Source of the DNA: Mesorhizobium sp. B2-8-5
Lineage (GTDB): Bacteria > Pseudomonadota > Alphaproteobacteria > Rhizobiales > Rhizobiaceae
DNA length: 64,000 nt
NCBI RefSeq assembly: GCF_006440675.2
Contig: NZ_CP083951.1
Coordinates: 2,017,501 to 2,081,500, forward strand
Direction of reading: 5' to 3'
Under the pieces are notes generated by a model. It had not been told where the DNA came from. It worked only from the letters and a program-made list of their open reading frames with translations, and did not search any database. Position numbers and translations under genes: made by a program. Below are positions 50,770 to 58,731 of this stretch, one piece after another. Within the stretch, counting starts at the first letter, position 1, and each line of letters starts with the position of its first letter.

Positions 50770-51147
50770 TCAAGCCCGGCGCGTCAGCACAAAATTCTGG
50801 CCGCTGGCGCTGGTGCAGTTGAGCTGGCTGGTGGAGATCATCAGGCAGTTGAAGCTGACCGGGGTCTGGCGGATCAACGAGGTGCCGTGGATCTCGACCG
50901 AGGTCGCGCCGGTCATGGTGTAGCTGCCTTCCGACAGCTTCTGGCCAGTGTCGGTGGCGACGGTGGTGAAGCTGCCAGCCATGAAGGTCGACAGGCCGGT
51001 GCCCTTGGCGTCGATCCAGTTGCCCTCGACACCCTTCGGCGCCGCCGCCATCGAAGGCTGGTCCGAGGGACCGGTGGTGGTGCAGGCGGCCGCAGCCAGA
51101 AGGCTTGCCGCGGCGCCTGCCGAAAGCAGTTTGCGCGCAATGGTCAT
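50770..51147 (-). CDS. omp10: Omp10-like outer-membrane lipoprotein
   Basis: A 125-residue lipoprotein. The signal sequence ends in a lipobox LAAAAC with Cys22 as the lipidation site. The mature part GVEGNWIDAKGTGLSTFMAGSFTTVATDTGQKLSEGSYTM, then SFNCLMISTSQLNCTSASGQNFVLTRR, aligns by eye with Brucella Omp10 (same W-D-G, G-x-F, N-C-x3-S-x-x-Q-L-N-C-T-S pattern). The two Cys likely form a disulfide. Its role is in outer-membrane integrity; the biochemical function is unknown. It has its own terminator. Confidence 0.88.
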   Translation of the reverse strand: MTIARKLLSAGAAASLLAAAACTTTGPSDQPSMAAAPKGVEGNWIDAKGTGLSTFMAGSFTTVATDTGQKLSEGSYTMTGATSVEIHGTSLIRQTPVSFNCLMISTSQLNCTSASGQNFVLTRRA

Positions 51148-51179
51148 TTTTGAAAATCCTCTCCTCAGTCCGCATCCTT

Positions 51180-51204
51180 CAATCGCCCGATTTCCGGGCG
51201 ATTG
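51180..51204. terminator. Hairpin downstream of homospermidine synthase
   Basis: CAATCGCCCG (51180-51189) and CGGGCGATTG (51195-51204), perfect 10-bp stem and 5-nt loop, 30 bases after the hss stop; weak T content afterwards. Confidence 0.6.
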
Positions 51205-51233
51205 CAAGGCGGTGGCTCCGGTCAGTCCCGGCG

Positions 51234-52679
51234 CTATCGGACCAGAATGTTGCGGAACTGCCACGGATCGTCCTTGTCCAGGTCCTCCGGGAAGAGTCCC
51301 GGCCGATTGTCCAGCGGCGTCCAGTCGGTGTAGTAGCCCCTGACCGGCCCGAGATAAGGCGTCTGCACTTCGAGGCAACGCCGGTAGTTCATCTCGTCGG
51401 CCTCCACGATACCAGCGGTCGGATTCTCCAGCGCCCAGACCATGCCGGCGAGCACCGCCGAGGTGACCTGCAGGCCGGTGGCGTTCTGGTAGGGGGCGAG
51501 CTTGCGCGCCTCGGCCAGCGACAGCTGCGAGCCGTACCAGTAGGCGTTCTTGTCATGGCCGTAGAGCAGCACGCCGAGCTCGTCGACGCCGTCGACCAGC
51601 TCGTTCTCGTCGAGCACGTGGTGAACCGGCTGCGGCTTGCCGGCGGCGCCGAACATCTCGTCCAGCGACAGCAAGGCGTCGTTGCAGGGATGGTAGGCGT
51701 AGTGGCAAGTCGGGCGGTATTGAAGCTTGCCCTTCTTCGAGCGCACGGTGAAGAAATCGGCGATCGAGATCGCCTCGTTGTGCGTCACCAGGAGGCCGTA
51801 TTGCGCGCCCGTCGTCGGGCACCAGGAGCGCACGCGCGTGTTGGCGCCTGGCTGTTCCAGATAGATCGCCGCCTTGGAGCCGTGCTTGTGCTTCTTGCCA
51901 TTCTTTGGCATCCAGTTTTCATGCGTGCCCCAGCCAAGCTCGGCCGGCTGCAGGCCCTCCGAGATGAAGCCTTCGACCGACCATGTGTTCCAGAACACGT
52001 TCATCGGCTTCGGCTTCTTGGTGCGCTGGGTGTCGCGCTCGGCGATATGGATGCCCTTGACGCCAGCCTTCTTCATCAGCCTGGCCCAAGCCTCGCGATC
52101 TTCCTGCGCGGGCTCCGAAAACTCGAGACCGAGATCGGTGGCGAGGTTGACCAGCGCCTTCTTGACCAACCACGAGACCATGCCGGGATTGGCGCCGCAG
52201 GTAGAGACCGCCGTCGGGCCGCCGGGCTTGTCCTGCTTTTCCTGGATCATCGCCTCGCGCAGCGCATAGTTGGTGCGGCTGGCATTGTCGGCCTCGGCGT
52301 CGAAATAGAAGCCGAGCCACGGCTCGACGACGGTGTCGATGTAGAGCACGCCGAGCTTGCGGCACAATTTCATCAGGTCCACCGAGCCGGTGTCGACCGA
52401 CAGGTTGACGCAAAAGCCCTGGCCGCCACCATTGGTCAGAAGCGGCGTCAGCAGCTTCTTGTAATTCTTCTCGGTCACCGCATCTTGGACGAAGGCGATG
52501 CCACGCTCGTCGAGCAGCTTGCGGTCGGTGTCGCGCGGATCGACGACCGTCATGCGCGACTTGTCGAACTTGAAATGGCGTTCGATCAGCGGCAGCGTTC
52601 CCCGCCCGATCGAACCGAAGCCGATCATCACGACGGGACCGGTGATTTCACCGTAAACGGGCCAGTTTTCATTCGCCAT
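51234..52679 (-). CDS. hss: Homospermidine synthase
   Basis: A 481-residue NAD-dependent enzyme that makes sym-homospermidine from putrescine (two molecules, or putrescine and spermidine), the main long polyamine of rhizobia. VVMIGFGSIGRGTLPLIERH is the Rossmann motif near residue 17, with DPRDTDRKLLDERG after it; TVVEPWLGFYFD, STCGANPGMVSWLVKKAL and TTGAQYGLLVTHNEAISIADFF are conserved stretches. Length matches the bacterial enzyme (about 477). ATG at 52679 starts MANENWPVYGE; the frame upstream is a random extension. The DUF3445 gene lies upstream on the same strand. Confidence 0.94.
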   Translation of the reverse strand: MANENWPVYGEITGPVVMIGFGSIGRGTLPLIERHFKFDKSRMTVVDPRDTDRKLLDERGIAFVQDAVTEKNYKKLLTPLLTNGGGQGFCVNLSVDTGSVDLMKLCRKLGVLYIDTVVEPWLGFYFDAEADNASRTNYALREAMIQEKQDKPGGPTAVSTCGANPGMVSWLVKKALVNLATDLGLEFSEPAQEDREAWARLMKKAGVKGIHIAERDTQRTKKPKPMNVFWNTWSVEGFISEGLQPAELGWGTHENWMPKNGKKHKHGSKAAIYLEQPGANTRVRSWCPTTGAQYGLLVTHNEAISIADFFTVRSKKGKLQYRPTCHYAYHPCNDALLSLDEMFGAAGKPQPVHHVLDENELVDGVDELGVLLYGHDKNAYWYGSQLSLAEARKLAPYQNATGLQVTSAVLAGMVWALENPTAGIVEADEMNYRRCLEVQTPYLGPVRGYYTDWTPLDNRPGLFPEDLDKDDPWQFRNILVR

Positions 52680-52810
52680 TTTTTCGCACACTCCTTCAAA
52701 CACGCGCAAAACCGGGCATTTTTCGCCCGACGGCCAAGCCGTACACCACAGATCATTGTCATAAACCAGCGAAAAGCGCCAATCGCGGGTAAGCCGGTTT
52801 GGCGGCGTGG

Positions 52811-53746
52811 TTAAGCCGATCCGGCGATACCGTTGAGGAATGCAACCAGCCGGTCGCGGTCGGCGGTCAGGCCCTTGTAGTCGAGTTGTTGCTGGTCGAG
52901 GGCCAGGAGCTGCTCCACGAAGGATGCAGCCAGCGTTGCCCGGTCCGGATGGGCATCGAGCACCTTGAGCGGATCGAGATGGATGCGGATGGTGAACAGG
53001 ATGTCGCTTGAGACAGGCAACTTGCGCAGCGTCTGACGCTCGACGCGCATGAAGGCATGAGCGTTGATGTCGCCGTCCGCGAACCGCGTCGGGCGGTTGG
53101 TGGCACGGTCGATGCGCTGGATATTCGAGAGCGGATGGTAGAGCGCGTCGCCGGCCTGGATCGACCAGTTGAAGCGTTCGACCGTTTGGCCCTGCAGGCC
53201 GTCGAACATCCGGTTGATGAGCTCGGCCGGCCGCGTGCCGGGTCCGAATCCAGGCACCGGCGCATGGATTTCCTGCAACGGCTTGCCGAATTTTTCCTGC
53301 AGCGACCAGGACGAGGGAAAACAAAGCGAGCCGGCGGCGAGCCGCCAGCCGCGTTCGTCGCGGCGCATCAGGATCAGGTCTTCCTGGACGAGCAGGGATG
53401 CTCTTGCAAGCGGCGCGTTGCGTAGGGTAGGCGGCAGCCGGTCGGTCGCGGTTGCGAGGCCGATGACCTCGACATCCGAGCCGGTGCCGCAATGGCTGCG
53501 CGGGTGTTTAGCGATGAGATGCGGGCTGAGCAGGGCCAGCACTTCGCTTTGCGCATCGCGGGTGTCGGCCTCTTCGACAAAGACCTTTTCGGGGATATCG
53601 GCATAGAGCCGCTGCTTTTCGGCGAGGTGCGGGAGAAGGAATTCGTCGACCTCGATCCAGCGCTCGATTTCGAGCGGCTTCAGCCCGATCGTGAAGAGTT
53701 TCGAAGACCCATCATAGGGCGTATGGGTCGGCTGGCGAATTGTCAT
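52811..53746 (-). CDS. DUF3445 domain protein (heme-dependent N-demethylase family)
   Basis: A 311-residue protein of the DUF3445 family, some members of which (HODM, heme-dependent oxidative N-demethylase) are PAS-like heme enzymes that demethylate dimethylamine-type substrates. Recognisable parts are LEIERWIEVDEFLLPHLAEKQRL, LVQEDLILMRRDERGWRLAAGSLCFPSSWSLQEKFGKPLQEIHAPVPGF (the core block, with a candidate heme-ligand His) and FNWSIQAGDALYHP. It lies 131 bases before hss on the same strand. Whether this member works on methylated amines is untested; polyamine-linked chemistry is a guess from location. Confidence 0.8.
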   Translation of the reverse strand: MTIRQPTHTPYDGSSKLFTIGLKPLEIERWIEVDEFLLPHLAEKQRLYADIPEKVFVEEADTRDAQSEVLALLSPHLIAKHPRSHCGTGSDVEVIGLATATDRLPPTLRNAPLARASLLVQEDLILMRRDERGWRLAAGSLCFPSSWSLQEKFGKPLQEIHAPVPGFGPGTRPAELINRMFDGLQGQTVERFNWSIQAGDALYHPLSNIQRIDRATNRPTRFADGDINAHAFMRVERQTLRKLPVSSDILFTIRIHLDPLKVLDAHPDRATLAASFVEQLLALDQQQLDYKGLTADRDRLVAFLNGIAGSA

Positions 53747-53786
53747 GTCCGCTTGGCTTCTATCCAGTTCCTGTCTCCTGGCTCAA

Positions 53787-54449
53787 TCAGCCCAGTTGCG
53801 CCGGGATCAGCCCGCGCAGCGAATTGCCGACGAGGATCGCCTTCGCCGCCTTCAGGTCGTCGAAGCTGTATATCGCTTCCACGGCGCGGCCTTCGTCCAG
53901 AAGCTGGCCGCGCAATATTCCAGGCAAAAGGCCGCAGTCGAGGCGGGGCGTGGCGAGCGGGCCGCTGCCGAAATCGGCGAAGAGATTGGTGATCGTGCCC
54001 TCGCAGAGTTCGCCGCGCTCGTTGGCCAAAAGCACCTCGTCGGCGCGGGTCGCGAGATATTCGGCGCGTGCCTGCGTGTAAATCTGGCGCCGGCTCGTCT
54101 TGTGGCGCAGCAGCGTGTCGCCGGAATCGAGACGGATACGCGCCAACTGCAGCCGCCAGACCTTGTCCGCCGGCAGCGGTTCGTAGGCTTGAGCCGCGGC
54201 CGTCGCTTCGCCATTTCGCTGCAAAGCAAGGCGCACGCGTAAGGCAGTTCCGTGCCCGCCAACGGTGTTCGACAGCACTTCGCCGATCCGTTCGGGATCG
54301 CAGGCGAAGCCGAGTTCGGCGGCGGATGCATAAAGCCTAGCAAGATGGCGCTCGAAGCGCAGGAAGCCGGAACCAGGCTCCCAGCGCATGGTCTCGATCA
54401 GTTCGAAGCCGGCACCGTTCCCGTCGCGAAGCGCGCTTTCAACAGACAC
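53787..54449 (-). CDS. pabC: Aminodeoxychorismate lyase-like class IV aminotransferase
   Basis: A 220-residue fold-type IV PLP protein, shorter than typical PabC (about 270). FELIETMRWEPGSGFLRFERHLARLYASAAELGF, KTSRRQIYTQARAEY with the cofactor Lys, EVLLANERGELCEGTITNLFADF and TPRLDCGLLPGILRGQLL are the family blocks. It should release pyruvate from 4-amino-4-deoxychorismate to give p-aminobenzoate. The start is GTG at 54449, nine bases after GGAGGA and 52 bases inside the end of pabB, so translation is coupled. Confidence 0.85.
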   Translation of the reverse strand: MSVESALRDGNGAGFELIETMRWEPGSGFLRFERHLARLYASAAELGFACDPERIGEVLSNTVGGHGTALRVRLALQRNGEATAAAQAYEPLPADKVWRLQLARIRLDSGDTLLRHKTSRRQIYTQARAEYLATRADEVLLANERGELCEGTITNLFADFGSGPLATPRLDCGLLPGILRGQLLDEGRAVEAIYSFDDLKAAKAILVGNSLRGLIPAQLG

Positions 54450-55543
54450 TCCCGATATTCCTCCTCGGCGGTCGAATCGAAGACGACGCCGCCGCCGACA
54501 TTGTAGACAGCCTCGCCATCGGCAAAGAGCGAGATGGTGCGGATCGCCACCGAAAACCGCATCCTGCCGCCGGGCGCGATCCAGCCGATGGCGCCGCAAT
54601 AGACCTCTCGCGGTGCGTCTTCCAGCTCGTGCAGGATTTCCATGGCGCGGATCTTCGGCGCGCCGGTGATCGAGCCGCAGGGGAAGAGCGCGGCGAAGAC
54701 CTGGCGGATGCCGATGCCAGGCAAAAGCCGCGCTCGCACGCGGCTTACCATCTGGTGCACAGTCGGATAGGTCTCGATGCGGAACAGTTCCGGTACGTCC
54801 AGCGTGCCGACTTCGCTGATCAGCGAGATGTCGTTGCGCAAAAGGTCGACGATCATCCGGTTCTCGGCCTGGTTCTTCTCGTCGTTGCGCAGGAAGGCCT
54901 TCAGCCGCGCGTCCTCGGCCTTGGTCGCGCCGCGTGGCGCGGTGCCCTTCATCGGGTGTGTCTCGATCATGCCGCCGGCATCGATCTCGAAGAACAATTC
55001 GGGCGAGCGCGACAGGACGATCGGATCGCCGAGCGAGACCAGCGCGCCATATTTGACCGGCTGGCGTTCCGTCAGCGCGTCGAAGGCCGCAAGCGGATCG
55101 CCGGACCATTGCGCATGAACCGGGAAGGTGAGGTTGCCCTGGTAGCAATCGCCCTTGCGGATGTGGTTGTGAAGGCGCGCGAAGCGGCCGGCATAGTCCT
55201 CGGCGGACCATGTTGCCCTGGCATCGAAGATCGGGCCGTTGCTGGCTGACGCCTGCATTTGCGGCACCGCCTGCTCGACAGGCGCATCGAAGACACCGAG
55301 GCAGACCAACGGCACGCGGCGGCCTTCGGGCAGCAGCGGCACCAGTTTCGGCTCGAGCAGGTAACCGGCTTCGTAGGAGAAATAGCCCGCCAGCCATTTG
55401 CCGGCGTCCGATGCGGCCTGCGCCCTTTCAAGCGCGGGCATGAACTCTTCCGCGTCCGGCGCAACGATGATCTCGCGCGGCCGGTCGAAGACCAGCTGAC
55501 GAGCGGTCGCGTCGTTGCGGAAAATGGCTGCGGGCAGGGACAT
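54398..55543 (-). CDS. pabB: Aminodeoxychorismate synthase component I
   Basis: A 381-residue chorismate-binding enzyme that aminates chorismate for folate synthesis. GDCYQGNLTFPVHA (131-144), ETHPMKGTAPRGATK with Lys199, DEKNQAENRMIVDLLRNDIS, ALFPCGSITGAPKIRAMEIL and GAIGWIAPGGRMRFSVAIRT are the catalytic blocks shared with TrpE/PabB. The ATG at 55543 starts MSLPAAIFRND; the long open frame upstream overlaps another gene antisense to nothing and is not used. The amidotransferase PabA is not in the window. Overlaps pabC by 52 bases. Confidence 0.93.
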   Translation of the reverse strand: MSLPAAIFRNDATARQLVFDRPREIIVAPDAEEFMPALERAQAASDAGKWLAGYFSYEAGYLLEPKLVPLLPEGRRVPLVCLGVFDAPVEQAVPQMQASASNGPIFDARATWSAEDYAGRFARLHNHIRKGDCYQGNLTFPVHAQWSGDPLAAFDALTERQPVKYGALVSLGDPIVLSRSPELFFEIDAGGMIETHPMKGTAPRGATKAEDARLKAFLRNDEKNQAENRMIVDLLRNDISLISEVGTLDVPELFRIETYPTVHQMVSRVRARLLPGIGIRQVFAALFPCGSITGAPKIRAMEILHELEDAPREVYCGAIGWIAPGGRMRFSVAIRTISLFADGEAVYNVGGGVVFDSTAEEEYRECLLKARFATGTVPASN

Positions 55544-55649
55544 GAGCCTCGAATGCGGACAAAAAGCGCCGTCGACCGCTCTATATGGGGGCTTGGCGTG
55601 GCGCAATCGAGGGAGCGGCGTCCGGCGGCGCAAAGGTGGCTGGCCCAAA

Positions 55650-55680
55650 ATAAAGACGGCGCCCGTAAGGACGCCGCCTT
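55650..55680 (-). terminator. Terminator of the helix-hairpin-helix protein gene
   Basis: Minus strand GGCGGCGTCC-TTAC-GGGCGCCGTC (55678-55655; ten pairs, two G-U), then TTTATTTT. Confidence 0.85.
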
Positions 55681-55701
55681 GCTGCCAACCAGGCAGGTTG
55701 C

Positions 55702-56379
55702 TCAGGTGTTGCTTGCGGTTCCGGCCGTCGGGAACTGGTGGGCGAATTCGGCCTCGTTGCCGGCGGCCAGCAATTTCGCCTGCTCGATCCATTTTTCGCG
55801 CGCGATGCGGCCGTCGAAATTGAGCACTTCCTCGATGCGTTTGACGTCGGCGGCGGTCCAGGCGGCGATCTCGGCATAGGTGGTGACGCCCAGGCCTTTG
55901 AGCAGCCTTTCGTTGACCGGGCCGATGCCGATGAGGCGGCGCAGATTGTCGGCCTTGCCGGTCGCGGCCTGCGGCGCTGCCGCTTTCTTTGCCGCGGGTG
56001 CTGCCGCCTTCTTTGGCGCGGCGGCTTTGGCCGCCGGCTTCTTTGCGGCGGCCGACTTCGCCGGGGCGGCCTTTGCCGATGTCGATGCGGCGGGCGTCGA
56101 CATCAGCGCCGCCGGCGCCGGCGCGGCGGCCTTGTCGGCGCCGGCCTTGGCGCCAGGCGCATCGCGCAGCCGGCTTTCGAGATCGGCGCGGGCACGGCCG
56201 CAGGCGTCGAGCTCGCCCTTCAACCGATCGCTGTCGGCGCGCAGCCTGTCGCGCTCGCCTCGCGTGCGGTCGAGATCTCCGCGCAGACTGTCGAACTGTC
56301 CGCGCAGGCGGCCCCAGATGAACCAGCCAACCAGGATACCCACAACGAACGCCAGGAGCATGTAGAAGAAAGTGCTCAT
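55702..56379 (-). CDS. Membrane-anchored coiled-coil protein with helix-hairpin-helix domain
   Basis: A 225-residue protein with three parts. Residues 4-23 form a membrane helix (FFYMLLAFVVGILVGWFIWG). Residues 25-72 are a charged coiled coil (SLRGDLDRTRGERDRLRADSDRLK). A 70-residue Ala/Lys/Pro linker resembling histone H1 tails follows. The C-terminal domain (145-210) has DNLRRLIGIGPVNERLLKGLGVTTY, then EIAAWTAADVKRIEEVL, a helix-hairpin-helix fold as in COG3743-type proteins, often annotated as predicted DNA-binding. Function is unknown; it may tie DNA to the membrane. It has its own terminator. Confidence 0.8.
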   Translation of the reverse strand: MSTFFYMLLAFVVGILVGWFIWGRLRGQFDSLRGDLDRTRGERDRLRADSDRLKGELDACGRARADLESRLRDAPGAKAGADKAAAPAPAALMSTPAASTSAKAAPAKSAAAKKPAAKAAAPKKAAAPAAKKAAAPQAATGKADNLRRLIGIGPVNERLLKGLGVTTYAEIAAWTAADVKRIEEVLNFDGRIAREKWIEQAKLLAAGNEAEFAHQFPTAGTASNT

Positions 56380-56733
56380 TTCCCTCTCCAGTCCGATCTG
56401 TCGGCCGAGGCCCGGAAAGGCGAGCGCACGCCAAGGATCGTCAAAGGTTCCGTGGTCGGCGGAACCGCCGGCTTCAATCGAGCCATCGGCGTTCGGCCTT
56501 GTCCGGGCCGACGGCCATCATCGCATTCGCCGTGGCGTAGCGGCAGGCCATCTTTGGGCCGCGCGATGCGTCCGGCTGAGCTTGAGGCCGGACGCTATCA
56601 TATGGCTTGTCGAAAGCCAGTTGAAAAATGCCCGGAGAGTTTATTCAAGAACAGCTATTTAGGGCAAGAATAGACCCTTGCTAATATGCATCCCGGCTAA
56701 ACTATTACGACCGATGCCGCGCCGTAGTTGTCG
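56380..56733. other. Intergenic between pepF and the helix-hairpin-helix gene
   Basis: 354 bases. AT-rich around 56620-56700, which could hold a promoter for the gene on its left. No repeat of the families listed and no credible gene found. Confidence 0.4.
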
Positions 56734-58572
56734 TCAACTGTCGAGCGCTTCCAATTCGTCGATCAGCGAACCGATCACGCCGAGGCCGATCTGCCAGAAT
56801 GCGGGATCGGTGGCGTCGAGGCCGAAGGGCGCAAGAAGCTCGGAGTGATGCTTCGTACCGCCAGCGCGCAGCATCTCGAAATACTTCTCCTGAAATCCGC
56901 GCTCGGCATTCTGGTAGACGGCATAGAGCGAATTCACCAGGCAATCGCCGAAAGCATAGGCATAGACGTAGAAGGGCGAGTGGATGAAATGCGGGATATA
57001 GGTCCAGAAGACCTCGTATCCCTCGCGCAGCTTGATCGCCGGCCCCAGGCTCTCGGCCTGCACTTCTAGCCAGAATTCGCCGAGCCTGTCCGAGGTCAGC
57101 TCGCCGTTCTTGCGTTCGGCATGCACCTTGCGCTCGAACTCGTAGAAGGCGATCTGGCGCACGACGGTGTTGATCATGTCCTCGACCTTCTGGGCGAGCA
57201 TGGCCTTGCGCTCGCGCTTGTCGCCGGTCTGCTCGAGCAGCGAGCGGAAGGTCAGCATCTCGCCGAAGACGGAGGCGGTTTCGGCCAGCGTCAGCGGCGT
57301 CGAGGCCATCAGCGCGCCCTGGCCGGCGGCCAGCACCTGGTGCACGCCATGGCCGAGCTCATGCGCCAGCGTCATCACATCGCGCGGCTTGCCCATGTAG
57401 TTGAGCAGCACGTAGGGATGCGCCGACGGCACCGTCGGGTGGGCGAAGGCGCCGGGGGACTTGCCGGGCCGCACCGGCGCGTCGATCCATCTGCGATCGA
57501 AAAAGCCGCGGGCGATTTCGGCCATGTCCGGCGAGAAGCGCTGGTACGCGGAGAGCACCGTGTCCCTGGCGTCGTCCCAGCTGATCACCGCCTGCGGCGT
57601 TTCCGGCAGCGGCGCGTTGCGGTCCCAATGGTTCATCACCTCCATGCCGAGCCAGCGCGCCTTCATCGCGTAATAGCGATGCGACAGCCGCGGATAGGCC
57701 TCGCGCACAGCCGCGGCCAGCGCATCGACCACATCGCGCTCGACACGGTTGGCGAGGTGGCGCGAGTCGGCGATATCCTGGAAGCCGCGCCAGCGGTCGG
57801 AGATTTCCTTGTCCTTGGCCAAAGTGTTGGTGATGAGCGTGAAGGTGCGCAGGTTCTTGCGGAACGTGGCGGCAAGCGCCTCGGAGGCACGGCGGCGCAC
57901 CTCGCCGTTCGAATCCTGCAGCCGGTTCAGCGCCGGCTCGAGCGTCAGTTCGTCGCCGTCGACGTCGAAGCGCAGGTCGGTCATCGTCTCGTCGAACAGG
58001 CGGTTCCAGGCGCCGCGCCCGGTGACCGACTTTTCGTGGAACAACTGCTCGACGCGAGCCTCGAGCTGGTAGGGTTTGTCCTTCCTGAGGTCGAGCACCC
58101 AGGGCCGGTAGTGGCCGAAGGCCTTGTCGGCGGCCAAAGCGCTTTCGATCGCCGCATCGTCGATCAGGTTGAGTTCGAGCGCGAAGAACAGGAGATGCGC
58201 GCTGGCGTCCGTCATCTTTTCCTGGACGTCGCCATAGAGCTTGGCGCGCTGCGGATCGGCCGTGTTGCCGGCATAGACGAGGCCGGCATACGAAACGATG
58301 CGGCCGATCAGTTCCTCGAGCGCCTCATAGGCCTTGAGTGCCTCGCCCAGCCGGCCGGCGGCGCCGCGCCCGGCTTCCGCGGCCAGCGTACCCTTCCAGC
58401 GGGTCTCGAAGGCGATGGCGTCGCTGGCCGCCTTGGCGATGTCGCGCTTCAACTCCGGCGCTTCCATGCCGGGATAGAGATCGGCGAGATTCCACTCCGG
58501 CAGGTCGCCGAGCTCCGCCGCGCCCTGTCCGGACGACGCCGCCGCAAGCCGCTGACCAAACATCATGCGCAT
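56734..58572 (-). CDS. pepF: M3 family oligoendopeptidase F
   Basis: A 612-residue zinc metallopeptidase of the thimet-oligopeptidase superfamily that trims oligopeptides in the cytoplasm. The zinc site is His404-Glu405-x-x-His408 (LAHELGHGVHQVL), with the third ligand Glu in the following TLAETASVFGEML. SAHPYVLLNYMGKPRDVMTLAHE is the strand and loop before it, and PHFIHSPFYVYAYAFGDCLVNSLY is the C-terminal substrate block typical of PepF. ATG 58572 is eight bases after AAGG; in-frame TTG codons precede it. It diverges from the sigma-54 activator gene. Confidence 0.93.
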   Translation of the reverse strand: MRMMFGQRLAAASSGQGAAELGDLPEWNLADLYPGMEAPELKRDIAKAASDAIAFETRWKGTLAAEAGRGAAGRLGEALKAYEALEELIGRIVSYAGLVYAGNTADPQRAKLYGDVQEKMTDASAHLLFFALELNLIDDAAIESALAADKAFGHYRPWVLDLRKDKPYQLEARVEQLFHEKSVTGRGAWNRLFDETMTDLRFDVDGDELTLEPALNRLQDSNGEVRRRASEALAATFRKNLRTFTLITNTLAKDKEISDRWRGFQDIADSRHLANRVERDVVDALAAAVREAYPRLSHRYYAMKARWLGMEVMNHWDRNAPLPETPQAVISWDDARDTVLSAYQRFSPDMAEIARGFFDRRWIDAPVRPGKSPGAFAHPTVPSAHPYVLLNYMGKPRDVMTLAHELGHGVHQVLAAGQGALMASTPLTLAETASVFGEMLTFRSLLEQTGDKRERKAMLAQKVEDMINTVVRQIAFYEFERKVHAERKNGELTSDRLGEFWLEVQAESLGPAIKLREGYEVFWTYIPHFIHSPFYVYAYAFGDCLVNSLYAVYQNAERGFQEKYFEMLRAGGTKHHSELLAPFGLDATDPAFWQIGLGVIGSLIDELEALDS

Positions 58573-58731
58573 CAACAATACCTTTTTTGAACCAAGGGGC
58601 CAGAATCAAAGGGAAAGGAGAAGCCGGTCAAATCCTAAGGAATTCGTTCACCGGGTTTTTTGAAACCTTATTTAGAACCCTGTGCCAAGATGATCCACGG
58701 GGATTTTCTCGGGCGGACAACTCAAACAGTC

